Origin: Fulvivirga sp. M361
Lineage (GTDB): Bacteria; Bacteroidota; Bacteroidia; Cytophagales; Cyclobacteriaceae
Direction: 5' to 3'
DNA: 64,000 nucleotides
NCBI RefSeq assembly: GCF_007097395.1
Contig: NZ_VKDC01000003.1
Span: 215,510-279,509, forward strand
In this document: positions 1-8,973 of the stretch, piece by piece
Layout: each line of letters starts with the position of its first letter
Numbering within the stretch: position 1 is the stretch's first letter
Notes under the pieces: generated by a model
The model's input: only the letters and a program-made list of their open reading frames with translations
The model's database searches: none
Told to the model about the DNA's origin: nothing
Translations under genes and position numbers: made by a program

Positions 1-678
1 CAATGGCGGCCGGCTTTTGACCCGTATGAATATGAACACGGCTTCAATGAATCCAATGGAGCGCAGTCTACCTGGTTTGTGCCACACGATGTGCATGGCC
101 TGGCTGCATTGATGGGAGGAGAGGCAGCAGCCGTAAAAAAACTCAATGCCCAATTCGAAAAAGCAGCCTTGATGGGTTTTACAGCCGGCACTTCGCATGA
201 AAGGGGAGAAGACCCGAACAGGGCCCGGGTGCCTATTAACTATGGAAACCAGCCTTCCATACAAACGGCTTTCATTTTTAACCATTTGGGCCGTCCTGAC
301 CTGACGCAATACTGGTCGGGTGAAGTAGCAAAGAAGGCTTTTGGCGGGTTATCACCACATACCGGCTACAACGGCGATGAAGACCAGGGGCTGATGGGGT
401 CTTTGGCTGTTTTACTAAAACTGGGACTTTTCCAGATGAACGGGGGAACAGAAGAAGACCCGCGGTATGAGTTTGGAAGCCCCATGTTCGACCAGGTGTT
501 GCTGCATTTACCCAACGATAAGTCGCTTGAGCTTCTGAGAGAAGGAGAAGGTGTTTTTATTGAAGAGTTGACGTATAACGGCAAGACCCTTACGGATTTT
601 TTCCTTACACATACTCAACTGATGGAGGGGGGTATATTGAAATTTAAAATGAGCGAACAATTAAACAGTAAAGAATGA
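1..678 (+). CDS. GH92 family alpha-mannosidase, C-terminal part (partial)
   Basis: The frame is open from base 1, so the 5' end of the gene lies outside the window. The visible 225 residues match the C-terminal (alpha/alpha)6 part of GH92 alpha-mannosidases: WFVPHDVHGL near the start, then YGNQPS, and YNGDEDQG followed by a hydrophobic stretch and GSPMFDQV. These correspond to the family's WFVPHD, GNEPS, GNDD-GQMS and GSPLFD blocks. GH92 enzymes are calcium-dependent exo-acting alpha-mannosidases, usually periplasmic or surface-exposed in Bacteroidota and often found in loci for N-glycan or mannan use. The stop overlaps the start of the next gene by four bases (ATGA), so the two are probably co-transcribed. 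Signal peptide and N-terminal domain cannot be seen. The exact linkage specificity cannot be predicted. Confidence 0.85.
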   Translation, partial: QWRPAFDPYEYEHGFNESNGAQSTWFVPHDVHGLAALMGGEAAAVKKLNAQFEKAALMGFTAGTSHERGEDPNRARVPINYGNQPSIQTAFIFNHLGRPDLTQYWSGEVAKKAFGGLSPHTGYNGDEDQGLMGSLAVLLKLGLFQMNGGTEEDPRYEFGSPMFDQVLLHLPNDKSLELLREGEGVFIEELTYNGKTLTDFFLTHTQLMEGGILKFKMSEQLNSKE

Positions 679-2234
679 GATCATTACACACTATGAAGTA
701 CACCCTGGTCCTTTGTTACCTGTTGGTTAGCGTTAACCTGCTGTCAAAAGACATTAATATTCTTACGTTTGGAGCTAAACCCGATGGCGAAACCCTCAAC
801 ACTTCGTTCATTCAAAAGGCAATAGATAAGGTGAGTAACGCCGGGGGTGGGAAGGTGATTATACCGGCAGGTACTTTCCTTTCGGGAAGTATTATCCTGA
901 AATCAGGTGTGCACCTTTACCTGGAAGAAAACGCAATTTTGCTGGGTACTACAGACATTTATCAGTACACAAAACTTAATTCGTGGAAGGCGTTGGTGCT
1001 GGCAGACCAGGTCAATAACATCAAAATTACCGGTAAAGGTATCATAGACGGTCAGGGTCGAAAACTGGCTTTAAATGTGGATAGCCTGTTCCATATCGGG
1101 GAAATTAATATTGGTTATAACTTCAGAAGGATGCGCCCTAATGAAGATGGCAGACCTCAGTTGATCAATTTTAAGAACTGCAAAAACATAGAGGTCAGCG
1201 GGATTGAATTAAGGAATGCTTCCAATTGGGTACAGACTTATGATCAGTGCCATAACCTGGAAATTGATAACATTAGTGTAAATAGTACGGTGTATTGGAA
1301 TAATGATGGGATCGATATCAGCGATTGTAAGAATGTGCGGATAACCAATTCTTTTATTAACTCGGCCGATGACGGGATATGCCTCAAGTCACATAGCGCT
1401 GAGCATTCCAATGATAGTATTTACATTGCCAATTGTACGGTACGGTCCAGCGCCAGCGCCATTAAATTCGGAACAGCTTCAGACGGAGGTTTTAAAAATG
1501 TGAAGATCCATGACATTACTGTATATGACACGTTCAGGTCCGCCATAGCATTGGAATCCGTGGACGGCGGTGTTTTAGAGAACATAGATATTAGTGACAT
1601 TGTCGCCACCAACACCGGCAATGGTATTTTCATCCGCCTGGGTCATCGCAACACACAAGGGCAGGTGGGAGTATTAAAGAACATTAGTATTCGAAATGTG
1701 CGGGTTGAGATCCCTTTTGAGCAACCTGACCTGTATTATGATTGTCGGGGTCCCCGATTACCTTTTTTCCATAATCCCTTTCCTAACTCTATCACCGGTA
1801 TTGAAGGGCACTATGTGGAAAATGTACATTTGGAAAACATAACGATCACCCATCCGGGAAGGGCTTCGAGTGGCTATGCCCAGGTACCACTTTATCGTCT
1901 GGCCGGTGTGCCGGAAAATGCATCAGACTATCCCGAGTTTCACATGTTTGGGGAGTTGCCTGCCTGGGGGTTTTATGTCAGGCATGTAAAAGGGCTTACC
2001 TTTAAGAATGTACAACTCAAATTGAAGGAAGATGACTTCAGGCCGGCACTTGTGTTTGACGATGTGCATGATCTGGAACTCGATGGGTTAAAAGTATATC
2101 CACGGACAACGCATGATCAATTGATATTTTGGAACGTTGAAGATTATAACATAGCACACAGCACGGTAGATGATAAGAAACTTGACAGCCCTGTGATTTT
2201 AGAGAATGTTATCACCGGTAAAAATAAAGAGTGA
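675..2234 (+). CDS. GH28 family glycoside hydrolase (polygalacturonase-like), secreted
   Basis: The protein has 519 residues and a hydrophobic N-terminus typical of a signal peptide. Translation may start at 675 (overlapping the GH92 stop) or at the in-frame ATG at 693, which gives the cleaner signal sequence. The body is a right-handed parallel beta-helix. It starts with the pectin-lyase-fold entry FGAKPDG and has GGGKVIIPAG, then the GH28 acidic residues in NNDGIDISDC (about residue 210) and SADDGICLKS (about residue 231), then SAIKFGT. The classical polygalacturonase G-H-G and RIK blocks are not obvious, as is common in Bacteroidota GH28 enzymes acting on rhamnogalacturonan or unusual uronides. 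Gene overlaps on both sides (ATGA and GTGA) place it in an operon with GH92 and the PI-PLC-like gene. Family assignment is firm; substrate is not. Confidence 0.88.
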   Translation: MRSLHTMKYTLVLCYLLVSVNLLSKDINILTFGAKPDGETLNTSFIQKAIDKVSNAGGGKVIIPAGTFLSGSIILKSGVHLYLEENAILLGTTDIYQYTKLNSWKALVLADQVNNIKITGKGIIDGQGRKLALNVDSLFHIGEINIGYNFRRMRPNEDGRPQLINFKNCKNIEVSGIELRNASNWVQTYDQCHNLEIDNISVNSTVYWNNDGIDISDCKNVRITNSFINSADDGICLKSHSAEHSNDSIYIANCTVRSSASAIKFGTASDGGFKNVKIHDITVYDTFRSAIALESVDGGVLENIDISDIVATNTGNGIFIRLGHRNTQGQVGVLKNISIRNVRVEIPFEQPDLYYDCRGPRLPFFHNPFPNSITGIEGHYVENVHLENITITHPGRASSGYAQVPLYRLAGVPENASDYPEFHMFGELPAWGFYVRHVKGLTFKNVQLKLKEDDFRPALVFDDVHDLELDGLKVYPRTTHDQLIFWNVEDYNIAHSTVDDKKLDSPVILENVITGKNKE

Positions 2235-3283
2235 AAAGCAGATATTACATTTTACTACTGGCAGCATTGTGCTGCTGTCAGCCTAAGGCTGAGTTGAGAC
2301 TGAATGATGTACGGGTGATCGGAAGTCACAATAGTTACAAGCTGCCCATCGAAAAAGCACTCCGGGACCTTCTGTCACTGCAAGATTCGGCCCGGATGGC
2401 AAGCTTACAATACGGTCATCTGCCGCTCAGCGAACAACTTGATCTTGGCTTGAGAAACCTGGAAATAGACCTGTTCCATGATCCGGTCGGTGGTCGGTTC
2501 GCAAATCCGAAAGGGCTGGAAATGTTGGCTGCTTCGGGACAACAACCCTTACCCTATGATGAAAAGAATGATCTGTCAAAACCAGGGTTCAAGGTCTTTC
2601 ACGTACAGGACATCGATTTCAGAAGTCATAAGCTCCTTTTCGAGGAGGTTTTAAAAGAGCTGAAATACTGGTCAGACCAAAACCCCGATCATTTTCCCGT
2701 ATTTATCACATTAGAAGCCAAAGATAAAGCCATTGAGGGTTTGACACCTCCTTTGAAGTTTGCGGAAAGTGCGTTAGACAGTATTGACCTGGTACTGAAT
2801 CAATATATGGGGACTGATAAGCTGATCACACCTGATTGGGTGAGAGGCGAAAAAACGACACTTGAAGACAAAATACTACAGGACGGCTGGCCGCTTTTGA
2901 GGGAATGCAAGGGAAGATTCCTTTTTATACTGGATGATGCTAAAGAAAAAAGAGCTCTGTACATTAAAAATTATCCGGGATTAAGTGGCCGGGTAATGTT
3001 CACCAATTCCCCTGCGGGTACTTCAGAAGCTGCCTTTATGATCATCAATGATCCGAAGAAGGAGCAGGAGCGGATAAAACGGTTGGTTAAGAAAGGGTAT
3101 ATGATAAGGACACGTGCCGATGCCGGGACCCGGGAAGCCCGGACCGGTGACTATTCGAAATTTGAAGCGGCCCTCTCCAGCATGGCCCATGTGATCACAA
3201 CGGATTATTACCAGCCGTCACAGCTTTTTGAATCCACTTATTCAGTCCGTTTTAAAGAGGGTGGTTTTGTGAGACACTTTTAA
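2231..3283 (+). CDS. Ca2+-dependent phosphoinositide-specific phospholipase C-like protein
   Basis: A 350-residue protein starting at a GTG that overlaps the previous stop (GTGA). A short hydrophobic leader ending in cysteines (AALCCC) suggests a lipoprotein or exported protein. The sequence VIGSHNSYK (about residue 29) carries the first catalytic histidine of the PLC-like TIM-barrel phosphodiesterases. LRNLEIDLFHD carries the metal-binding E/D pair, and KVFHVQDID (about residue 125) the second histidine. These fit the bacterial Ca2+-dependent PI-PLC family (PF16670 type). The expected reaction is cleavage of a phosphoinositide or another inositol-phosphate diester. Its operon partners are GH92 and GH28, and myo-inositol oxygenase lies a few genes away, which supports an inositol-linked substrate. 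A glycerophosphodiester phosphodiesterase-like role cannot be excluded. Confidence 0.8.
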   Translation: MKSRYYILLLAALCCCQPKAELRLNDVRVIGSHNSYKLPIEKALRDLLSLQDSARMASLQYGHLPLSEQLDLGLRNLEIDLFHDPVGGRFANPKGLEMLAASGQQPLPYDEKNDLSKPGFKVFHVQDIDFRSHKLLFEEVLKELKYWSDQNPDHFPVFITLEAKDKAIEGLTPPLKFAESALDSIDLVLNQYMGTDKLITPDWVRGEKTTLEDKILQDGWPLLRECKGRFLFILDDAKEKRALYIKNYPGLSGRVMFTNSPAGTSEAAFMIINDPKKEQERIKRLVKKGYMIRTRADAGTREARTGDYSKFEAALSSMAHVITTDYYQPSQLFESTYSVRFKEGGFVRHF

Positions 3284-3706
3284 AAACTTTAAACCTACTA
3301 CTTTCTGTCTCATAAACTCGTCTCGTGAAGAAGTCGCTAATTTTTCCGATGGTGTAGCTAAACGTACGATAATTAGTTTATTTTAATTGTTGCCACGATT
3401 TTAATGCACCACCATTGCAGTATCCTCCTAAAACGCTCTGTCCATATCTTGCTACCGATACCCGCTGAGTAAACATTTTATGCATAGCTTATCGCACCTT
3501 GTTAGGTTTGGGGAGGATGTTAAATCGACCGATACCAAACGTAGACTCTTTCTCAACGTTATAGACTTACAAATTCTATTCGACGATATTCAACAACATC
3601 ATCAGAAAATAAAAGAATATAAATGTAAGTCTATTATAATGCTCTATTGTTGTCTTAAAAAAAACAGACTCACATGTTTAAAAACTGTAACAATTTAGTG
3701 CCCATG
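3284..3706. other. Intergenic region between convergent genes
   Basis: About 420 bases between the convergent PI-PLC-like gene and the GntR regulator. A 72-codon open frame at 3480-3698 has no recognisable similarity, cysteine-rich or signal features, and is judged to be chance. I see no clear terminator hairpin or repeat here. Confidence 0.5.
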
Positions 3707-4408
3707 TCAAAGCCTGGCATAATGCGGAGTAAGATGCGCCCTCATGTTTCTGCGTAACTCTGCCGCCGTACCTTTTTCCAGGGTTGTTACCAGGTCCATA
3801 TGTGAGATATCCCCTCTTGGGGGTTCGGATTTCAGGTGCGATTCCACTTCCATCATATAGTTGAAAATCGGAAGCAACATTTGCTGGAAACGGGTCAGTG
3901 TGGAATTGCCCGTCATAGCGTAGAGCTTACCGTGAAATGCAATTTCATACCCTAACCGTACTTCGAGGGAATGCTTACACTCGGGATCCTCTGCCTCTTT
4001 CCGGGCAATATCTTTTAACTCTACAATATCTTCATCCGTTTTTCGCACCACAAGCAGGTCGGACATCCCCACTTCAAGTACCAACCTGAGCTCAAAAATA
4101 TCTTTCATGGTTTTATCACTGAGAAGGCTGGGGTCCATGAGCCGGGTCACACTGCTTAGCAGGTCCGGTTCAGTAATGACCATTCCCTTACGTTTCTTAG
4201 ACTCTACTATGCCCAGCATTCTTAACCTGCTGAGCGCTTCCCGCACCACATTTCTGCTTACACCGAGCTCTTCAGCCAGCTCGATCTCTTTGGGCATGGC
4301 ATCACCTACCTTGAAGTTGTTCTTTTTCAGGTACTCCATCAGGTTTTGCTCTACCTGATCTGCCAGTGAGGTTTTTACAACTGGGGATAACTTTAACGAT
4401 TTAGTCAC
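3707..4408 (-). CDS. FadR-subfamily GntR transcriptional regulator
   Basis: An N-terminal winged helix (LADQVEQNLMEYL, AMPKEIELAEELGVSRNVVREALSRL, then wing residues KKRKGM) is followed by an all-helical FCD effector domain. Metal-ligand candidates sit in the FELRLVLEVG, AFHGKLYAMTGN and DHxxL-like regions. I place the start at a GTG at 4408, which gives 233 residues. The longer open frame would run through the intergenic region into the divergent gene and adds a membrane-like, non-conserved N-terminus. Regulators of this subfamily (UxuR/ExuR/FadR relatives) usually sense sugar acids or related metabolites and repress nearby catabolic genes. It is transcribed divergently from the GH28-symporter-MIOX operon, with palindromes between them, so control of this locus by an inositol or uronate intermediate is the natural guess. 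Confidence 0.85.
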   Translation of the reverse strand: MTKSLKLSPVVKTSLADQVEQNLMEYLKKNNFKVGDAMPKEIELAEELGVSRNVVREALSRLRMLGIVESKKRKGMVITEPDLLSSVTRLMDPSLLSDKTMKDIFELRLVLEVGMSDLLVVRKTDEDIVELKDIARKEAEDPECKHSLEVRLGYEIAFHGKLYAMTGNSTLTRFQQMLLPIFNYMMEVESHLKSEPPRGDISHMDLVTTLEKGTAAELRRNMRAHLTPHYARL

Positions 4409-4499
4409 TGATTGTCCGATTTTATAAAGTTGTCGAAATATATGGAGCCATAATTGATTTGTGGTCAAAAATTGTTCCTTAAAGTCATACTTTTTTGAT

Positions 4500-4530
4500 A
4501 TATTGCAATATGTAATTATGTAGTACATAA
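4500..4530. promoter_or_regulatory. Candidate operator palindromes for the FadR-type regulator
   Basis: Two near-adjacent palindromes lie between the divergent regulator and the GH28 gene. ATATTGCAATAT (4500-4511) is a perfect 12-base palindrome. TTATGTA-G-TACATAA (4516-4530) has perfect 7-base arms around one central base and ends six bases before the GH28 start codon. Dyad sites of this size are typical for GntR dimers. Assignment to this regulator is by position only. Confidence 0.5.
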
Positions 4531-4536
4531 ATAGCA

Positions 4537-5922
4537 ATGGAATACAATATAACGGAATTTGGGGCAAAAGGCAATGGTGTAGCAGATGATTCTTTTGCAA
4601 TACAGCAGGCGATTGATACATGTAGTGGCCAGGGAGGAGGGCGTATAGTAGTGCCTTCCGGGCGTACGTTCTTAAGTGGTCCTTTTAAGCTTAAGTCAAA
4701 CATCGAATTTCACGTAGGGATTGGGGCAAAGCTGCTGGCCAACCCGGACGAAAGTGTTTACACAGAAAGTGCTTTTCGTGAAAACAGGGGGGAAGGCTCC
4801 ATATGGATAGGTGGCGAGAATATTGAAAATGTTATTATTACAGGGGGTGGAACCATTGACGGGAACGGGATTTCTTTCATGGGACAAGAAAAAAATGATG
4901 CCTACGATTTGAAACCATTTGATGAAGTAGATCCCAGGCCGCATGTTATCACCATTATAGGAGGTAAAAGCATTAAGATCATGAATATAACCATGAAGGA
5001 TGCGGCTTACTGGGGCATTCATCTTGTAGGCTGCCACGACGTGAGCATGGAGGGTCTTTTTATTTATAATTGTTTGAAAATCAGGAATAGCGATGGGATA
5101 GACCTGGACCATTGCCAGAATGTGAATATTTCCAACTGCCATATCGAATCAGGAGATGATTGCATATGCTTCAAAAACAGGCGTGAGTATGCAGAGTTCG
5201 GACCTTGCAAGGACATTACGATAACCGGGTGTACGATGGTGTCTACTTCATGTGCAGTAAAATTTGGGTCCGAGAATGTTGACCAGATCAGAAATGTAAC
5301 CATCACTAATTGTATTATTAAAGACAGTAACCGTGGCATTGGGATCCAAAATCGTGATGAAGGTACCATTTCAAATATTATTGTATCCAATGTGATCATG
5401 GAGTGCAGGTTGTTTTCCGATGTCTGGTGGGGTAAATCAGAGCCGATATATATCACTGCTTTTCCCAGGTCGACTGAAAACCATAAAGACGCGGGGATCA
5501 GGTTGCCAAAAGGTGCTACAAGCGGTGAGGTAGGACAGGTATCGAATATTACTTTCGCTAACATTCGTTGTAAAAGTGAGAACGGTGTGTTTGTAGGTAG
5601 TTATGCCACGGATAAGGTACGTGACGTACGCTTTGAAGGAGTGGATATAGCCATTGATAAGACTACCGATTATCCTGGTGGGATCTATGATTGCAGGCCA
5701 TGTGCCGGCCCGGATACGCTTGAAGGCCGTACAGCTGGCTTTTTCTTATACAATGTTTCTGATGTAAATATCGTGGACTGTAGTCTCATTTGGGGGCCGC
5801 ATCGCGCTGACTATTTTGAAACTTCGATCATCGACGAAGGGTCGGTCAATGTGAAGGTCAAAAATTTTGATTTTGCGGAAGAAAGCAGGACAGGCCATAC
5901 TAATTTAAAGATGATAAAGTGA
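4537..5922 (+). CDS. GH28 family glycoside hydrolase without signal peptide
   Basis: A 461-residue protein whose first residues run directly into the pectin-lyase-fold entry (ITEFGAKGNGVADDS) with no hydrophobic leader, so it is predicted to be cytoplasmic unless the true start lies elsewhere. No upstream in-frame start extends it usefully. The GH28 acidic residues are visible in NSDGIDLDHC (about residue 184) and SGDDCICFK (about residue 205), followed by SCAVKFGSE. It is the first gene of the operon with the symporter and MIOX; its stop overlaps the symporter's GTG start. A cytoplasmic GH28 would act on an imported oligosaccharide or glycoside. It is clearly a different subfamily from the GH28 at 675. 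The exact substrate is unknown. Confidence 0.87.
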   Translation: MEYNITEFGAKGNGVADDSFAIQQAIDTCSGQGGGRIVVPSGRTFLSGPFKLKSNIEFHVGIGAKLLANPDESVYTESAFRENRGEGSIWIGGENIENVIITGGGTIDGNGISFMGQEKNDAYDLKPFDEVDPRPHVITIIGGKSIKIMNITMKDAAYWGIHLVGCHDVSMEGLFIYNCLKIRNSDGIDLDHCQNVNISNCHIESGDDCICFKNRREYAEFGPCKDITITGCTMVSTSCAVKFGSENVDQIRNVTITNCIIKDSNRGIGIQNRDEGTISNIIVSNVIMECRLFSDVWWGKSEPIYITAFPRSTENHKDAGIRLPKGATSGEVGQVSNITFANIRCKSENGVFVGSYATDKVRDVRFEGVDIAIDKTTDYPGGIYDCRPCAGPDTLEGRTAGFFLYNVSDVNIVDCSLIWGPHRADYFETSIIDEGSVNVKVKNFDFAEESRTGHTNLKMIK

Positions 5923-8084
5923 TTTTCGGACTGACGGTTTTGGACATTATTGTATTGGTGGTCTACTTTGGGGTCATCATATACATTGGTGTTCGGGCGA
6001 GTTTCAGGATCAATAATACAGAAGACTATTTCCTGGGGGGTAGAAAGTTTGGTAAGCTCACCAGTACCTTCGCCAGTTTTGGCCAGGCCACTTCCGCTGA
6101 TGGGCCGGCAGGAGTAGCTACCACCACGTTCAATAACGGGGCTGCAGGCATATGGAGTTCTTTGCTCATGCTTTTTGTTACTCCCTTGTTTTGGATCACC
6201 GCGCCGTGGCTCAGAAGGCTGCATATCCTTACCATGGGGGATTTCTACCTTGAAAGATATGGCTCAGGGAAGATGGCAGCCACCTATGCGCTGATCGGTT
6301 CTATTGGAATGATGGGATTATTGTCCGTAGGGTATATGGCGGTAACAAAAACGACTATGGCCATGATGGCTAAGCCTGCCACAGAACTCACTATACAGGA
6401 ACAGCAGGAGCTGCAAGATGCCAATGAGCTGGTACACCTGGAATCGTCCTCTATTGATCAGCTTTCCGGTGCTGAGATAGAAAGACTTGAATTATTACGT
6501 AAAGAAAAACCGAGAGGGATCTTCTCCTATGCCAATGAAAACGTGCTCATCTGGTCGATCTGTCTGCTGGTAATGTCTTATACAGCATTAGGAGGTTTGG
6601 AGGCAGCGGTTTATACAGACATGTTGCAGGGCATATTTATTATTCTGCTATCTATTGTTTTGATACCGTTTGCCATGGAGGCTATTAACCTGCGATATGG
6701 CGGTTCAGGCGGTATGGGCGCACTTAAAAACTTACATGAAAACTTACCTGAAAGTATGTTTGAGGTGTTTGGATCACCCCAAACCATTGATTTTACCTGG
6801 TATTTCATTTTAACAGTAGCCCTGGTATCAGGAATGACAGTGGTCACCCAGCCTAACCAATTGGTGACAGCCGGTGCTGCTAAAGATGAGTTTTCCGCCC
6901 GGGTCGGATTTGTTACCGGCACTTTTATGAAACGTATTGTTACCATTATGTGGGGGTTGCTGGGCCTGTGCGCTGTTCTTCTATATACCGGCAAGATCAC
7001 CAACTCTGACCTGGTATGGGGTTATGCTACACGTGAATTACTTGGACCGCTTAATTTAGGGCTCATAGGCCTGATGCTGGCAAGCTTGATGGCTGCCCTT
7101 ATGTCTACCGCCGATTGTCTGATGATCACGGTATCCGGGTTGATCGTTAAAAATTTGTATAAACCTTTTTTCAAGGTCGATTCTCACAGGCATCTCGTGT
7201 GGGCCGGAAGGGTAGCGGGAGCATTGTTCCTGGTGGGTGGTGCTGTGATCACTACACAATTTGACAATATTTTGCAGGTCTTGAAGTTTATCTGGGAGTT
7301 TTTCGTAGTATTTGCTGCCGCTTTTTGGCTTGGCCTGAAATGGAGGAAAGCCAACGTACATGGTGCCTGGTGGTCTATTTTGGGAGCGTTTTCATTGTTT
7401 TACCTGGTCCCGGTCATTACTGCATTAGTATTTCCAGGTATAAAAACCTCGGAACAGCTCCTTAAACTGACACAGCCCGAGCCTATCGTCAGGACCTATA
7501 TCGCCAAACAAGTAGATGTAGATGTCCGTAACGAATTGATCGCCAAATCTTCTGCCAACCAAAATGGCGAGAGTGAAATACCACCATTGATCCGGGTAGG
7601 GGAGAAATTCTCAAAAACATACACACTTCCGAAGAAATCTATTTTCTGGTCCAAAGGTATTACCCAGGATGCAGACGGATCATTTTATGGCCAGGGGTAT
7701 CCTTACTTTGAATTGATATTTCTGGATGCGATCGGATTTGACCTGTCAAAGAACCCGTATGCACTTAACGAAACCATCCGAATGCTCATCAGGCTTGTTT
7801 TCCCATTTATACTTTTGATCATTGGGTCGCTGCTGTTAAAGGCCGACCAGGAAGAGCAGATAGGCCGATTTTATCATAAAATGAGGATTCGTGTAGCATC
7901 TGGGGAAACGCTTAAAATTGATCATGAAAAAGAAATGGAGGAAAATAATGTATTGTTGTTTCCCGGGTCAGATTGGGAATTTTATCGCTGGAACAGGCAA
8001 GACCTTATAGGTTTCGTGCTCGCCTGCGGTATGGTGGTAGCTATCATTGGCCTGTTGTATTTAGTGGTCACTATCGGAAGCTGA
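5919..8084 (+). CDS. Sodium:solute symporter (SSS) family transporter
   Basis: A 721-residue polytopic membrane protein with the SSS signature near the N-terminus: NTEDYFLGGRK, then SFGQATSADGPAGVAT and later TYALIGSIGMMGLLSVGY. A charged hydrophilic insert of roughly 60 residues follows the early membrane segments (AKPATELTIQEQQ through LRKEKPRG), and a long soluble segment lies before the last helices. Both are seen in larger Bacteroidota members of the family. Translation starts at a GTG overlapping the stop of GH28. SSS members import sugars, inositol, sialic acid or carboxylates with sodium. Position between GH28 and myo-inositol oxygenase suggests inositol, an inositol glycoside or a uronide as the substrate; this is inference. 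Confidence 0.85.
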   Translation: MIFGLTVLDIIVLVVYFGVIIYIGVRASFRINNTEDYFLGGRKFGKLTSTFASFGQATSADGPAGVATTTFNNGAAGIWSSLLMLFVTPLFWITAPWLRRLHILTMGDFYLERYGSGKMAATYALIGSIGMMGLLSVGYMAVTKTTMAMMAKPATELTIQEQQELQDANELVHLESSSIDQLSGAEIERLELLRKEKPRGIFSYANENVLIWSICLLVMSYTALGGLEAAVYTDMLQGIFIILLSIVLIPFAMEAINLRYGGSGGMGALKNLHENLPESMFEVFGSPQTIDFTWYFILTVALVSGMTVVTQPNQLVTAGAAKDEFSARVGFVTGTFMKRIVTIMWGLLGLCAVLLYTGKITNSDLVWGYATRELLGPLNLGLIGLMLASLMAALMSTADCLMITVSGLIVKNLYKPFFKVDSHRHLVWAGRVAGALFLVGGAVITTQFDNILQVLKFIWEFFVVFAAAFWLGLKWRKANVHGAWWSILGAFSLFYLVPVITALVFPGIKTSEQLLKLTQPEPIVRTYIAKQVDVDVRNELIAKSSANQNGESEIPPLIRVGEKFSKTYTLPKKSIFWSKGITQDADGSFYGQGYPYFELIFLDAIGFDLSKNPYALNETIRMLIRLVFPFILLIIGSLLLKADQEEQIGRFYHKMRIRVASGETLKIDHEKEMEENNVLLFPGSDWEFYRWNRQDLIGFVLACGMVVAIIGLLYLVVTIGS

Positions 8085-8105
8085 ATATCTTAATGTAAAC
8101 TAATT

Positions 8106-8972
8106 ATGGAGTTATCAAAGCAAGAGAAAAAGAAAGCCCATGATCTTATCGAGGAGTGGGAAGACGATGTCCTGAGAAGATACCCTGAGGAGCCCGTCAA
8201 GGAAAAAAGTGAATTCAGAAACTACGATGATCCTGCCCGCGATACGGTGAAGGAGTTTTATCGTACGAATCACCAGTATCAAACGTACGATTTTGTATTA
8301 CAGAAGGAAAAGGAGTTTTTGTCACTGGATAGAAAGCAAATGACATTATGGGAAGCGGTGGAGTACCTCAACACCATGGTAGATGATTCAGACCCTGACA
8401 TTGACCTGGACCAGACCCAGCACCTGCTACAAACCTCCGAAGCCATTCGTGCTGATGGCCACCCTGATTGGTTTATTCTCACAGGGTTCCTTCATGACCT
8501 GGGGAAAGTACTTTGTTTGTTTGGAGAACCCCAATGGGCGGTGGTTGGAGATACGTTCCCCGTAGGCTGCGCTTTTTCTGATAAGATCGTTTATCCCGGG
8601 TTTTTCAATGACAACCCGGACACTAAAAACGCACGTTTTAATACCAGGCTTGGGGTTTATAAAGAGCATTGCGGGCTGGATAATGTACATATGTCCTGGG
8701 GGCATGATGAATACATCTATCATATCATGAAAGATCATCTGCCGGAAGAAGGGTTGTATATGTTACGTTATCATAGCTTTTATGCTCAACATAGGGAAAG
8801 GGCCTATGACCACCTCATGAGCAGGCATGATCATGAAATGTTCAGGTGGGTAGATAAATTCAACCCATACGATCTATATACCAAAGCACCGGTAAAACCG
8901 GATGTGCAGGCATTAAGGCCCTATTACGAGGACCTGGCTGCGAAATTTTTACCGGATACACTCACATTTTAA
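8106..8972 (+). CDS. Myo-inositol oxygenase (MIOX)
   Basis: A 288-residue cytoplasmic protein matching the full length of the eukaryotic-type MIOX family. It has RNYDDPARDTVKEFYRTNH, the HD-fold diiron ligands in QHLLQTSEAIR (about residue 104), HDLGK (about 131), WGHDEY (about 200) and YHSFYAQH (about 223), and the C-terminal aspartate in WVDKFNPYDLY. The family converts myo-inositol plus O2 to D-glucuronate using a mixed-valent diiron centre. The enzyme is uncommon in bacteria but known in Bacteroidota. It follows the symporter by 21 bases and precedes the phosphatase by one base, so it belongs to the same operon. The downstream glucuronate pathway (UxaC, UxuA and so on) is not in the window. 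Confidence 0.93.
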   Translation: MELSKQEKKKAHDLIEEWEDDVLRRYPEEPVKEKSEFRNYDDPARDTVKEFYRTNHQYQTYDFVLQKEKEFLSLDRKQMTLWEAVEYLNTMVDDSDPDIDLDQTQHLLQTSEAIRADGHPDWFILTGFLHDLGKVLCLFGEPQWAVVGDTFPVGCAFSDKIVYPGFFNDNPDTKNARFNTRLGVYKEHCGLDNVHMSWGHDEYIYHIMKDHLPEEGLYMLRYHSFYAQHRERAYDHLMSRHDHEMFRWVDKFNPYDLYTKAPVKPDVQALRPYYEDLAAKFLPDTLTF

Positions 8973-8973
8973 A

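Noticed and set aside
3480..3698. 72-codon open frame between the PI-PLC-like gene and the GntR regulator
   Set aside because: No signal peptide, no recognisable pattern, AT-rich intergenic composition; most likely chance.
3707..4621. Long reading of the GntR regulator (304 residues)
   Set aside because: The extra N-terminus would overlap the divergent GH28 gene and the operator region, and does not resemble the family.
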